Of a stretch of DNA of 64,000 nt, positions 11,783 to 24,073 are shown in pieces (the stretch's first letter is position 1; every line of letters starts with the position of its first letter). The notes under the pieces are model-generated. The model worked only from the letters and a program-made list of their open reading frames with translations. It did not search any database and was not told the origin of the DNA. Source of the stretch: Hordeum vulgare subsp. vulgare (Eukaryota; Streptophyta; Magnoliopsida; Poales; Poaceae). The DNA is taken from positions 14,652,147 through 14,716,146 of the forward strand of contig NC_058518.1 in the NCBI RefSeq assembly GCF_904849725.1, written 5' to 3'. The translations under genes and the position numbers were made by a program.

Positions 11783-14700
11783 ATGTGGAGAGGAGGTGCC
11801 ACTGCCGCCTCCGGCTCCGACGTGCTGCGACATTATGGGCGGTGCTACTGGGAGCTCTCCAAAGCCCGCCTCAGGTGCACTGCCGCCTACGCCTCCGACG
11901 TGCTGCGGCACTACGGGCGGTGCTACTGGGAGCTCTCCAAAGCCCGCCTCAGGTGTGCGATTTGCTGTGGTTTCCCTTCACAGTTGATGTTTTTCATGTA
12001 AATATACGCTCTTCAGTTCTTTGTCGCTAAATTCCGAAGAAATGAATTTTTACTTGCTCTGTGATTGGGGAATTATAACAGCTGAGAACGAACTCATTAA
12101 CACCCCTTAATGTTTATGCGATGTAGGGTCTAGTATGCTTGATTGCGAACCTTGGGCTTCGTAGTACTGGCTCTGTGAGATAACTTCTCATGTTGTTCAG
12201 CAAACATATGATGCTATGTAACAAACTAGCTGATGTGACCCTTCTGTTTATGATGTAGAAATAGAATTGTAAGTGTATCGCAGACTGGCAAGCTACGCCT
12301 CTTTTTGTTATGACCACAATGATGGCGACGGCAAATTTCTTGATAAGCAAAACTGCATTCAAGTTAACTTAACACTTAACAGAGGTGTGATGCAGTAGAT
12401 TTATTTATACTTAGGTTCATTTGACACATGAGTACATGACCTCTCCTCTTCTTCGTGTTCTTGTTTTTGCTCCACCATTCAGTTTTCTTGTGGTTTTGGA
12501 CCCATGTCCTGAAATATTAGGGTTTGGCCAAAACTTTTGTGCGCAGTGGAGACCATAGATGGCAGGTAGTGGCAGCTGCCAAACCATGACTGTCTTGGTC
12601 CGTCCACCTTGACAATGCATGCATAGTGGTCGATTAGCGGTTTAGTGTGCCCTGAAAATCTAAGATGACCTTCATAGTGGTAAAAATGAACTAGCATTTA
12701 ATTATATCCTTTTTGTTTTTGTCATAAGGTGTTTAGTATCCTTAGTTTTTGCCATTCATCAGATTTCATAAATTGCAATGGTACTCAACTTCTTGCAATC
12801 TGTCCGCTTATCGTAATATATATGAATTTGCCATGGTCTGTGTTGCATCTTGAAACTCCTTGTAACTGACGAATTATTTGTCCTCTTGTTGCATTTGTTT
12901 ATTTTATTATATGTTCCCTTTTTATGCTATATATCTAGTGCACTTGTTGTGGCAACATCGGGGGCGGGATATATGCTCGGGAGTGGCAGTGGTGTAGACA
13001 TTGCTGGACTTTGCTACACATGCACTGGTACCATGATGGTTGCAGCATCTGCCAACACCCTCAACCAGGTATGTGCTTGTTTTTTGGGGTAGCCTTTTTT
13101 CATTGGTATGATGGTTAACCAAACCAATATTCATGGTGTTCACATTCTTGAAATCCTTGTGTTCATTGTCACCCAACCTCATACTTTATATCAGTTATAG
13201 AGAAGTTATTCTGATTTTCCTACATATTTACATTATAGATATCATTGTACACCTGGTTATCACGCTTAGAGACGATGAACTTGGTGCATCGACATCCTTT
13301 TTAGGTGTTTGAGATAAAGAATGATGCTAAAATGAGAAGGACAATGCGACGGCCCCTACCATCAGGGCGTATCGGTCCTGTGCATGCTGCCATGTGGGCT
13401 GCAAGTGTTGGAGCTGCAGGAACAACATTATTGGCTTGCAAGGTTCGGCTCTTTGCTATTTGCCTGTACTTGCTCTACACTTTGTTTGAATTGTGTACGG
13501 TCGCTGTACTTGGTATAATACGTGGTGTAATGCTGTTATGGGACTAAACATTGCGAAATTTTGGCATTGTCTTGCAGGCTAATGGCTTAGCTGCTGGGCT
13601 TGCAGCATCCAATCTCATTCTGTATGCATTTGTATACACTCCGCTGAAGCAAATACACCCTGTCAATACATGGGTGGGAGCAATTGTTGGGGCCATTCCG
13701 CCACTTCTAGGGTATGTTACTGCTGAATAATGAAGCGAGTGTATGCTCTTCATCTCCTTGTTTAAGTTCTTATTGTGCTCCCTGATTTTAGCCATTTAAT
13801 TGCCTGTCCACTGGAAGTCTGGAACAACCTGGTTTAGTACTGCCATGAAGATCACTGCCTGCCATGGCGGGTAATAGACCGTGGCTTAAGGAGCGTGAAT
13901 GAGGGGGATGACAGATTGATAAACTATTCTCTTATTGAGTGATTAAATGTGATACATGCTTGTCCTTTATGTAGGACGACTAACTTGATCCACTAGTTGT
14001 ATTTAAGTTTAAACCAAAGTTATAAAAGACGCTAGGCGTTGATTGTGAGTTCTGCCACCGCCTTGCGCTTTTCTGACCAAAGCACATGCTTAAGCACAAT
14101 TGTCGCATATTAAGCGCTAGGCGTTTTACTATTGCCTAGAGTCTAGGCTTGCCTTCTTTTACTATTGTTTAAACTCAAGATCAAACCATAGCTACATTCC
14201 TAGTTCAGCTGGGCTCTTATTAGTTTAACTACACCCTTTGTAATGGACCCAATTGTATCCAACAAGGATAATTACTATTTGAATTACTCCTTTTCATAAC
14301 TTACCTATCTCTAGCATAGGCTATCCAATGCCTTCACGATAAGCCTATTTCCTGCTGCCTTGGGCATATATTCTGTATATTATTGCGCTCCTGTTTATGC
14401 TATCCAATGCCTTCACGATAGGCCTATTTCCTGCTGCCTTGGGCATATATTCTGTATATGATTGCGCTCCTGTTTATTTATAGAATGAATATGAATGGAG
14501 CTGTGCAATATGTTTACATGGCATCTGGCCGGCCTTATTTATCTTGATACAGGTGGGCAGCAGCAGCATCTGAAGTGTCACTCAACTCTATGATTCTTCC
14601 TGCTGCTTTGTACTTTTGGCAGTTAGCACATTTCATGGCCCTTGCCTACTTATGCCGTGAGGACTACCTTGCTGGAGGGTAACTCAATTATTAACTGCAA

Positions 14701-15173
14701 CTGAGTTATTATTACCAGATCTACCCAATGTAGAGCTTACATCAAAGGCCTTTACATTGATTGAGTTGTTGATTCAGGTACCGGATGCTATCTTTTGCTG
14801 ATCCTAGTGGTAGAAGAACCGCGTGGGTATCACTCAGGAATTGTCTCTACATGCTGCCGTTGGGGTTATTTGCATATAACTGTAAGTACTAATCTTATAT
14901 TCTTATATATAGGTTCTCTAATTTCCACTTGCTTCTACTGGTAATAAATTTTCTCATGGAACTACTAATGCTTAATTTGTAGGGGGTCTAACATCTAAAT
15001 GGTTCGGTGTTGAAGCATTGCTTCTGACAACGGGCCTTACCGTTCGAGCCTTATCATTTGTAGTGGATCCTAGTCACAAGAGTGCAAGAAGAATGTTCCA
15101 TGCTAGCCTTTTGTATCTTCCTGCTTTAATGGCTGGACTCATATTGCACCGGCTGCCTAACCAACTAGACTAG
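11783..15173 (+). CDS. COX10: Protoheme IX farnesyltransferase, mitochondrial (heme O synthase)
   Basis: This UbiA-family enzyme transfers a farnesyl group from farnesyl diphosphate to protoheme IX in the mitochondrial inner membrane, making heme O for cytochrome c oxidase. Exons: 11783-11952, 12939-13068, 13305-13442, 13578-13711, 14553-14678, 14778-14881 and 14983-15173. They total 993 bases (330 codons plus stop), and all introns are GT-AG. The first prenyl-diphosphate motif spans the exon 2/3 join and continues NDAKMRRTMRRPLPSGR (residues 106-122). Later conserved blocks are YAFVYTPLKQIHPVNTWVGA, ILPAALYFWQLAHFMALAYL, DYLAGGYRMLSFADPSGR and ARRMFHASLLYLP, among about seven to nine hydrophobic helices. 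The ATG at 11783 is the first in-frame ATG and gives MWRGG, the start I expect for grass COX10. The targeting region is short. Residues 12-63 contain a 26-residue tandem duplication (see separate entry). Otherwise the gene looks intact. Confidence 0.93.
11816..11952 (+). repeat. In-frame 78-bp tandem duplication in COX10 exon 1
   Basis: The block beginning TCCGACGTGCTGCG starts at 11816 and again at 11894, a period of exactly 78 bases (26 codons). Both copies encode SDVLRHYGRCYWELSKARLR with only synonymous changes (CGACATTAT against CGGCACTAC). Each copy ends CTCAG followed by GT, so the exon has two usable donors in the same phase, after 11874 and after 11952. Splicing at the first would remove the second copy and give an undisturbed reading frame. 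Confidence 0.9.
14331..14476 (+). repeat. 69-bp tandem duplication in COX10 intron 4
   Basis: CTATCCAATGCCTTCACGAT and the following bases, through CTCCTGTTTAT, occur at 14331-14399 and 14400-14476 with one or two differences. Confidence 0.9.
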
Positions 15174-15943
15174 TGAGATCGCTGGGGTTCTTTATGTTGC
15201 TGAGCTGTGGGACGACGAAGAAAGAGCTAGACTGAAACAGGAATATCTTCTTATGTGCTCAATCACGCCCTCCAGTTTCCTATGCTTCTGTAGCCCCATT
15301 CCCCTTCTTACATGTACTTGTGTAAATATCTCCACAAGCTCATGAGTTGTGCAAGCCTTATCCTAGCATTCCTTCCCTTTTTGTTCGTTATCAGGAAATT
15401 ATTTTTCACTCGCGACAAGAATTTTCTCCGATAAGGGAAATCCTCGTTGTATTGTTGATATCTGAGAATGATGAACGCAAGTTCAATTTAAAAAAAAAAC
15501 ATGAAGTTGATAATCTAGGTTGGGATGCACAGGTAGGAGGTTGAACGAAAATCAGGGTCATCTAATCTAGTGTTTAAACAATATTAATTGTTGGATGTGT
15601 TCTCTCGTATGAGCAATGTGGTCACAGTATGTATCTTGTGATCTTGCAAGTCTTATCCAGATTCTATCTTGGCGTGGTCTTATGTAGAGGGAATTCAGCA
15701 AGCGCATTGCCCCTACAGTTGACTGGATGAGACATGTTGCGCTGTAATTATGTCGGCTTGATTACCATGTGTGGATTACCGCCGCAATTTGCTGCCACAT
15801 GGTGGACGGTTCCTGTCCAGTTTGAAAGTGGGTATTGATTTCACATGAGAGTGCACTTGCGAGGCCAAGATGGCTATTGCAACATTTTGGGTGCAATCTT
15901 CTAAAGATGAAGTCAATGATTTTTTTGAACTTGTATTTGCAGT
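15174..15943 (+). other. COX10 3' UTR and flank
   Basis: The sequence after the stop codon has no further exon. T-rich and AATAT-containing sequence to about 15350 is the likely 3' UTR. The remainder to 15943 shows no gene or recognised element. Confidence 0.5.
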
Positions 15944-16970
15944 CAAGGATGAGGGATATTGTCTACCAATGAGACAATGAAGCTTATGGTGTGCACATAC
16001 ATGTGTTCCGATATGGTGTCCAATCATATGTTGGTCATATACAAGCTCCCTCTTCCGTGTTCCCAAATGCTATGGATTGTTTAGATTTGGAAGAACAACA
16101 CGCCGGAACTCGCAGGAACGTCGTAGAAACTCCAAGAAGCTATCAGACTATTTTTAAGACTCTAGTAGTTGATGTAGGAGAATGTGAAGAGAGATGAAGA
16201 GTATTTGTAAGAAAACCGCCATTTCAAGTTACTCTTCCTTTCCCTATGCCTCCCATGTCTAGTAGCTTGAAATGTATTCCCCACTTGCGAAGAAACAAAA
16301 TCTCATTCTTGAGGCCCCTGAACACTATTGACTCTTTTAAGTTGCACCCCTCCAAGAAAAACAAAAGTTGCACCCCTCCAAGAGCAGACACCAGATTGTT
16401 GAGCAGGGTGTGCAGTGACTTGTGGCCAACTCAATGGGCATGCTAGCTCCCTCACCGTTGGTTCTTATTTATAGTCCTCAATGGCCAAGGATGAGGGAGA
16501 TTGTCTACCAATGACACAGTGAAACCAATGGTGTGCACATACATGTGCTCCGAGATGGTGTCCAAAGATACTCCGCACACATATACAAGCTCCCTAATCT
16601 GTGTTCCCAAATGCTATGGATTTAGATTTAGAATAATAACATGATGAAGTTAAGAAGAAAGTCGTAGAAACTCCAAGAAGCTAGCAAACGGTTTTTAAGA
16701 CTCTAGCAGTTGATGTATGAGAATGTGAAGAGACACGAAATAAACTTGTAATAAAACAATCATTTCAAGTTACTCTTCCTTTCCCTACGCCTCCCATGTC
16801 TAGTGGCTTGAAATGGATTCCCCTTGCGAAGAAATAAAATCTCATTGTCAAGGTTCTCCTTCAGGTTGCACTCCTCCAAGAGCAGACCCCAGACTATTCA
16901 GCGGGATGTGCAATGCCGTGTGGCCAGCTCAATGGGCATGCTCCCTCACCATCTGTTCTTATTCTTTCCC
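15944..16970. repeat. Diverged tandem pair, about 540-bp period
   Basis: CAAGGATGAGGGA and the following half-kilobase start at 15944 and again at 16486. Shared landmarks include GTGTGCACATACATGTG, CCCAAATGCTATGGAT, GTCGTAGAAACTCCAAGAAG, TTTCAAGTTACTCTTCC, CCTCCCATGTCTAGT and CTCAATGGGCATGCT. Point differences and small indels show that the duplication is old. No coding frame is conserved between the copies. Confidence 0.85.
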
Positions 16971-17449
16971 TCCTCCCACTTATATCGTGATTCAAGAAAG
17001 GTATTAGAGGAGGCAAGTAGTAGATAGGCTTGAGTCACATGAGGGTAGTAGATATGGATCTGAAGGTGAGTGGTGATAAATTTAGTGGTAAAGAAGGAAA
17101 GTATATATCAGAGGAAGATGTGGAAAGTATATATCACGAGAAGATGTCACAACTTTGAACTACCATGTGAGGCAATTGGAAGAAGGAAGGATAGAAGGTT
17201 AGGTAGAATGTAATGCTTCAGAAGGTGCGAAGAACCTAAATAGGCAGGACGGGAGGATAAGGGGGTCATGGGGAGTGGATAGAGTTAAAATGCTGAAGCA
17301 GTGTATTTCACATGACCATGCATACAAGCTCAGTTATCGCACATAGACATAGTACTCTTCTATCTAGTATAGTATTGTATTTCATAAACCCTCAATCAAC
17401 ATCAATAAACCTCATGCATGCATTTACCTATTTTATTTCTTTTGTTGTC
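16971..17449. other. Non-coding stretch, nothing recognised
   Basis: AG-rich then AT-rich sequence without a supported gene. Confidence 0.4.
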
Positions 17450-17769
17450 CTTCTTGTGAGAGAATTTTTTTACGAAAAAATATGCTGGCCGAGCCCAAGA
17501 GAAACTCGAACCGAGCCCGAGATGAGCTCGAACCGAGCCCAACTTTAAATTAATAAATCCATCAATCAGTCACAGAAATCAAAAGCAAAGCAAAGCATAA
17601 ATAAAGATACATAACACTAGGTAGAACAACACAAGGGCAACAACATAGTGTTAAAGCACAAGGCAGCGTTGCCGACAACCAGGGCTACACCCACACCAAC
17701 TAGCAAACTAAGGACACGTAATGAAGGTACCACCGTGCAAACCTTGAGAGCCGGCTACATCCACATGGC
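17450..17769. repeat. Tandem repeat unit, copy 1, left part
   Basis: This 320-base segment (TTGTGAGAGAATTTTT... to CCACATGGC) is homologous to 33938-34282 of copy 2. Its continuation is found only after the 14-kb element, from 31809. The two parts therefore form one unit split by an insertion. Its last five bases ATGGC (17765-17769) are the left target-site duplication. Confidence 0.85.
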
Positions 17770-19308
17770 TGATACGTCTCAAACGTATCTATAATTTTTA
17801 ATGGTTTCATGCTATTATCTTGTAAGACTTTGGATGTTTTGCATGCCTTTTATATATTTTTGGGGACTAACTTATTAACTCAGTGCCAAGTGCCAGTTTC
17901 TGTTTTTTTTTCATGTTTTTGACCCCTTTCAGAGGAGATTTTGAAACGGAGTCCAAATGGAATAAAATCCCCGAAAAAAAAAATCCGTAACGGAAAAAGA
18001 TCAGGAGACTGGAGAGCCAAGGCAGGGGGGCCCACAAGCCCTCACCCCGCGGCCAGGGGGAGGCCGCGACCCACAGGCTTGTGGGCCCCCTGGACGCCCT
18101 TTGCCCTAGGGATTGCGCCTATAAATTCCCTAAAATCTCTAAAAAACCAGGGGAGCCACGAAAATACTTTTCCACCGCCGCAAGCTTCTGTCTCCGCAAG
18201 ATACCATCTGGGGCATGTTCTGGTGCCCTGCCGGAGGGGAGATTCGGATATGGAGGGCTTCTTCATCAACACCATGACCTCTCTGATGATCCGTGAGTAG
18301 TTCACCATAGACCTACGGGTCCATAGCTAGTAGCTAGATGGCTTCTTCTCTCTCTTGGATCTTCATTACAAAGTTCTCCATGATCTTCATGGAGATCTAT
18401 ACGATGTAATCTTATTTTGCGGTTTGTTTGTCGAGATCCGATGAATTGTGGATTTATGATCAGATTATCTATGAATCTTATTCGAGTTTCTTCTGATCTC
18501 TCTTATGCATGATTTCATATCCTTGTAATTCTCTTTGAGTTGTGGGTTTTGTTTGGCCAACTTGATCTATGATTCTTGCAATGGGAGAAGTGCTTGGTTT
18601 TGGTTTCACACCGTGAGATGACCTCACCCAGTGATAGAATGGGTAGCGAGGCACGCATCGTGTTGTTACCATCAAGGGTAAAAAGATGGGATTTTCATCA
18701 TTGATTTGAGTTTATCCCTCTACATCATGTCATCTTGCTTAAGGCATTACTCTGTTCGTCATGAACTCAATACACTAGATGCATGCTGGATAGCGGTCGA
18801 TGTGTGGAGTAATAGTAGTAGATGCAGAAAGTATCGGTCTACTTGTCTCGGACGTGATGCCTATATGTATGATCATTGCCTTAGATATCGTCATGACTTT
18901 GCGCGGTTCTATCAATTGCTCGACAGTAATTTGTTCACCCACCGTATTATTTTCTATTTTAAGAGAAGCCTCTAGTGAACACTATGGCCCCCGGGTCTAC
19001 TTCACACCATATTTTCAGCCTTACTCTTTTACTTCGTTGCACTTTCCGCCTTCAGATCTCACTTTGCAATCAATCTTGAAAGGATTGACAACCCCTTTAT
19101 GGCTTTGGGTGCAAGCTCTTTTGTGTTTGCGGAGGTACTCTCGACTTGACGAGATTCTCCTACAGGATTGATACCTTGGTTCTCAAACTAAGGGAAATAC
19201 TTACTGCTCTTGTGCTGCATCACCATTTCCTCTTCAAGGGAAAAACCAACGCAAGCTAAGTCTCCGTCAACGTGCAAATTTCTGGCGCTGTTGTCTGTTG
19301 CCGTAGCA
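17770..19308 (+). repeat. 5' LTR of the outer Athila-type element
   Basis: 1539 bases from TGATACGTCTC to GTAGCA. It matches 30261-31808 throughout, including the GCTTCTTCTCTCTCTTGGAT and TACATCATGTCATCTTGCTT segments, with several percent divergence. Confidence 0.9.
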
Positions 19309-19318
19309 GAAGAATTTC

Positions 19319-19336
19319 TGGTGCCGTTGCCGGGGA
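19319..19336 (+). other. Primer-binding site (Asp-tRNA type)
   Basis: TGGTGCCGTTGCCGGGGA lies ten bases after the LTR end and closely matches the TGGCGCCGTTGCCGGGGA site usual in Athila-lineage elements. Confidence 0.8.
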
Positions 19337-19528
19337 GGAAGATCAAGTCAAGAACTCATCCAAGTAGGTGTCGCAAACTCATCTCTTGCATTTACTTTGT
19401 TTGCCAGTTGCCTCTCGTTTTCCTCTCCCCCACTTCACAATTTGCCTTTTTCGTTCGCCTTTTCGTTCGACCTTTTTCCTCGCTTGCTCTTTGTTTGCTT
19501 GTGTGCTTGCCTGCTTGCCGAAGTCATC

Positions 19529-21604
19529 ATGAACGAAAACACCAAACTTTGTGACTTCTCGAATACTAATAATAATGATTTTATTAGTACTCCGATTGCT
19601 CCCGCCACTAGTGCGGAGTCATACGAAATCATTGCCGCTTTGCTGAATCTTGTTATGAAAGAGCAATTCTCCGGCCTTCCTAGTGAAGATGTTGCATCCC
19701 ATCTCAATACCTTGATTGAGATTTGCGATATGCAAAAGAAGAGAGATGTGGATAATGACGTGATTAAATTGAAGCTTTTTTCCTTTCTCGTTGCGAGATC
19801 GCGCAAAAACTTGGGTTTCTTCTTTGCCCAAAAATAGTACCGATTCTTGGGATAAGTGCAAAGATGCTTATATATCCAAGTATTTTCCGCCGGCTAAGAT
19901 TATCTCTCTCCGTAATGATATCATGAATTTCAAGCAACTTGATAATGAACATGTTGCACAATCTTGGAAGATAATGAAATTAATGATTAGAAATTGTCCC
20001 GCTCATGGCTTGAGTCTTTGGATGATTATTCAAATCTTTTACGTTGGCTTGAATTTCGCTTCTAGAAATATCTTGGACTCCGCCTCAGGTGGAACGTTCA
20101 TGGAAATCACGTTAGGGGAAGTCACAAAACTCCTAGACAACATAATGACAAAGTACTCTCAGTGGCACACTGAAAGGTCACCTACTAGTAAGAAGATACA
20201 CGTTATAGAGGAAATTAACTCGTTGAGTGCTAAGATGGACGAGTTAATGAATTTGGTTGCTAGTAGAAGTGCTCCTTTGGATCCTAATGATATGCCCTTG
20301 TATACTTTGATTGAGAGTAGTAACGCTAGCTTGGACGTTAGTTTTGTTGGTAGGAATAACTTTGGCAACAACAATACTTTTAGAGAAAACTATGTTCCTA
20401 GGCCTTTTCCTAGTAACTCCTCTGATAATTTTGGCAACTCCTACAACAATACTCATGGAAATTACAGTAGATTACCCTCTCATCTAGAGAGTAATATCAA
20501 AGAGTTCATCAACTCTCAAAAGATTTTCAACGCGTCCATAGAGGAAAAACTACTCAAAATTGACGATTTGGCTAAGAGCGTTGATAGAATTTCTAGTGAT
20601 GTTGATGCTTTGAAAGTTAGATGTGCTCCTCCCAAAATCAACATGGATGAAACTTTAAAAGCTATGTGTGTTTCCATGATTGAGAGCCAAGAAAGAACCG
20701 CCCAAATTCGTGCTAGACATGAATGACTTAAAAAGGCGTGTTCTCGTGATGAGAATCACGAAGATCTTAAACTGATTGGTGTAACTCCCATTGAATCTTT
20801 CTTTTCTTGTGTCAAACCTAATGATTATGGGGCTGGACATGAATCCACTTTGGTTGAAAAGTGCCCCAATGATTCGGAGTCCATCTATCTTGAAGCTAAA
20901 AGCATTGAAAGCGGAGTAGAAGACGTAAAACTTTGAGTAGTAATGAAATTACTACCGTGGATTTCAAGGAATTCAATTATGATAGTTGCTCCTTGATTGA
21001 ATGCATTTCTTTGATGCAATCCATGTTAAACTCTCCACACGCTTATAGCCAAAACAAGGCCTTTATCGATCATATCGTCGAAGCTATGATAAAATCTCTT
21101 GAAGATAAACTTGAATTGGAAGTGTCTATCCCTAGAAAGCTTCATGATGAGTGGGAACCTACCATCAAAATCAAAATCAAAAACTATGAGTGCAATGCTT
21201 TGTGTGATTTGGGTGCTAGTGTTTCTGCGATTCCAAAGTCTTTATGTGATGTTCTGGGTTTTAATGAGATTGAAGAGTGTTCTCTTAATTTGCATCTTAT
21301 TAATTCTACTGTCAAGAAACCCATGGGAAGGATCAATGATGTTCTTATTATTGCAAATAGGAACTATGTACCCGTGAATTTCATTGTGCTTGACATTGAT
21401 TGCAATCCTACATGCCCTATTATTCTTGGTAGACCTTTCCTAAGGACTATCGGTGCTATCATTGATATGAAGGAAGGGAATATTAGATTTCAATTTCCTT
21501 TAAGGAAGGGCATGGAACTCTTTCCTAGAAAGAAAATAAGATTGCCTTATGAATCCATGATGAGGGCCACTTATGGTTTGAGCACCAAAGACGACGATAC
21601 GTGA
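19529..21604 (+). pseudogene. Athila-type Gag-protease, disabled (outer element)
   Basis: The ATG at 19529 starts MNENTKLCDFSNTNNNDF, an Athila-lineage Gag with the FSGLPSEDVASHLNTLIEIC block and a basic central domain. It is followed by a protease-like domain with CDLGASVSAIPKSLCDVLG (about 21205-21260) ending STKDDDT at 21604. Comparison with the inverted relative at 26744-28685 shows three lesions: an extra T in the T-run near 19780, a TGG-to-TGA stop near 20725, and a frameshift plus stop near 20930. No polymerase domain follows; the frame simply ends. The stop is followed by TTGGGAGGCAACCCAATGAA, which occurs in the same place in the relative. Confidence 0.88.
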
Positions 21605-22474
21605 TTCTATCGCTTTTATGCCTAGCTAGGGGTGTTAAACAATAGCGCTTGTTGGGAGGCAACCCAATGAATTTATCTTTTTATTTCTGTTTTGTTGCGT
21701 TCACACCATCACAATTATGTTGTGATTGTGTCTTTTGTGTTTCTTTTTGTGTTTGAGCCAAGCAAAACCTTTATGACTAGTCTTGGTAATGGTTGTTCGA
21801 TCCTGCTGGAAAAAGACAAAAACTTTTCGCTCACGAGATGATTTTTCATTTTTATTCAGAAAGAGATTTTGAGTTGATTATTTTTTATGCTGGTTGATAT
21901 GCCTTTTTCCCAGGCTGTCGTAATTTTTCAGATTTTTTGAGGTACCAGAAGTATACAAAGTATACAGATTGCTACAGACTGGTCTGTTTTGACAGATTCT
22001 GTTTTTGTTGAGTTGGTTGCTTGTTTTGATGAAACTATGGTTAGTATCGGGTGTACTAGCCATGGAAAAGTGAGAATACAGTAGCCCAACACCAATATAG
22101 ATAGAATTCAAGTTTGTTACAACACCAAAATAAGTGGTAGTTTGTTTTCTTGTGCTAATGTTATCACGAGTTTCTGTTTAAGTTTTGTGTTGTGAAGTTT
22201 TCAAGTTTTGGGTGATGTTCTCATGGAAAAAAAGATAAGGAGTGGAAAGATCTCAAGAATGGGGATGCCCAAGGCATCCCAAGCCAAATTCAAGGACACC
22301 AAAAAGCCTAAGCTTGGGGATGCCCCGGGAAGGCATCCCCTCTTTCGTCTTCAATCCATCGGTAACATTACTTGGAGCTATATTTTTATTCACCACATGA
22401 TATGTGTTTTGCTTGGAGCGTCTTGTATCTTAGGAGTCTTTTATTTTTGTTGTGTCACAATCATGCTTGCTGCA
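21605..22474 (+). other. Non-coding internal region of the outer element, left part
   Basis: This aligns with the inverted complement of about 25878-26743 in the inner element, including the paired AAGCTTGGGGATGCC stretches near 22311. No polymerase coding sequence is present. The stretch ends CTTGCTGCA at 22474, the insertion point of the inner element. Confidence 0.75.
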
Positions 22475-24073
22475 TGATGTTTGCTGTGTATCCCTGGCAA
22501 TGGTGCCAGAAATACTTCTGCTACTGCACCTAAGACCTTCGAACGGCGCCAGAGATAGGCACGTCGACGGGAGAATACTTGGCTTGATCTTTCTGCGTTG
22601 GTGTTCCCTCGAAGCAGAAAGGGTGATGTAGCACAACGACGGTAAGTATTTCCCTCAGTTTGAGAACCAAGGTATCAATCCGGCGGAAGAGTATCTCAAG
22701 ATCCTGCACAAACACAAAAGCTTGCACCCAACGCTATGAAGGGGTTGTCAATCCCTTATAGATTGTTTGCCAAGTGAGAACTGAAAGCAACAAAGTAACA
22801 AAGCAAAGTAAAATCGGAGATGTAAACGATGAATGTGAATAGACCCAGGGGCCGTAGTGTTTACTAGTGGCTTCTCTCGTGAAAGGAAATAGACAGTGGG
22901 TGAACAAATTACTGTCGAGCAATTGATAGAACTGTGCAGAGTCGTGACAATATCTATGCAATGATTATTTCTATAGGCATCACGTCCGAAACAAGTAGAC
23001 CGATACTGTCTGCATCTACTATTATTACTCCACACGTCGACCGCTATCCAGCATGCATCTAGTGTATTAAGTCCATAAGAACATAGTAACGCCTTAAACA
23101 AGATGACATGATGTAGAGGGATAATCTCAAACCAATGATAAAAACCCCATCTTTTTACCCTTGATGGCAACTACTTGATGTGTGCCTTGCTGCCCCTACT
23201 GTCACTGGGAAAGGTCACCACATGGCAGAACCCAAAACCAAGCAGTTCTCCCATTGCAAGAATCATAGATCTAGTTGGCCAAACAATACCCAAGACTCGG
23301 AGAGACTTACAAGGATATCAAATCATGCATATAAGAAATCAGCAAAGACTCAAATGTATATCATAGATAATCTGATCACAAGTCCACAATTCATCGGATC
23401 TCGACAAACACACCGCGAAAGAAGATTACATCGGATAGATCTCCATAAAGATCATGGAGAACTTTGTATTGAAGATCCAAGAGAGAGAAGAAGCCATCTA
23501 GCTACTAACTACGGACCCGTAGGTCTGAAGTGAACTACTCACGAGTCATTGGAGGGGCGATGATGATGATGAAGAAGCCCTCCACCTCCAGAGTCCCCTC
23601 CGGCAGGGCGTCGGGAAGGGCCTCCAGATGAGATCTCGCGGAAACGGAAGCTTGCGGCGGCGGAAAAGTATTTTCGAGGCTCCCCTGATTTTTTGCGGAA
23701 TATTTGGGAATATATAGGCGCAAGACCTAGGTTAGGAGGCGGCCAGGGAAGCCACAAGATTGCCCACCGCCGCCTCCCCCCTGGTGGCGTGGTGCAAGCT
23801 TGTGGGCTCCCTGGGGCCCACCTGGCTTGGCCCAAATGCTCCCTGGTCTTCTTTCGTTCGGGAAAAAAAATTCGGGGATTTTATTCCGTTTGGACTCCGT
23901 TCCAAAATCAGATCTCAAAAGAGTCAAAAACACGGAAAAACATGAACTGGCACTTGGCACTGAATCAATAAGTTAGTCCCCAAAAAGATATAAAAAGATA
24001 CATAAAACATACAAAGAAGACAAGATAACAACGTGAAACCATCAAAAATTATAGATACGTTTGAGACGTATCA
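22475..24073 (-). repeat. 3' LTR of the inner Athila-type element
   Basis: 1599 bases, reading on the - strand from TGATACGTCTCAAACG (24073) to CAAACATCA (22475). Its last 44 bases on that strand (22475-22518) contain CTGGCACCATTGCCAGGGA, which resembles the primer-binding region of the outer element but is here inside the LTR. Confidence 0.88.

Noticed and set aside
13980..14170. MITE in COX10 intron 4 built on GCGCTAGGCGTT words
   Set aside because: The GCTAGGCG words recur, but I could not define inverted ends or a target duplication.
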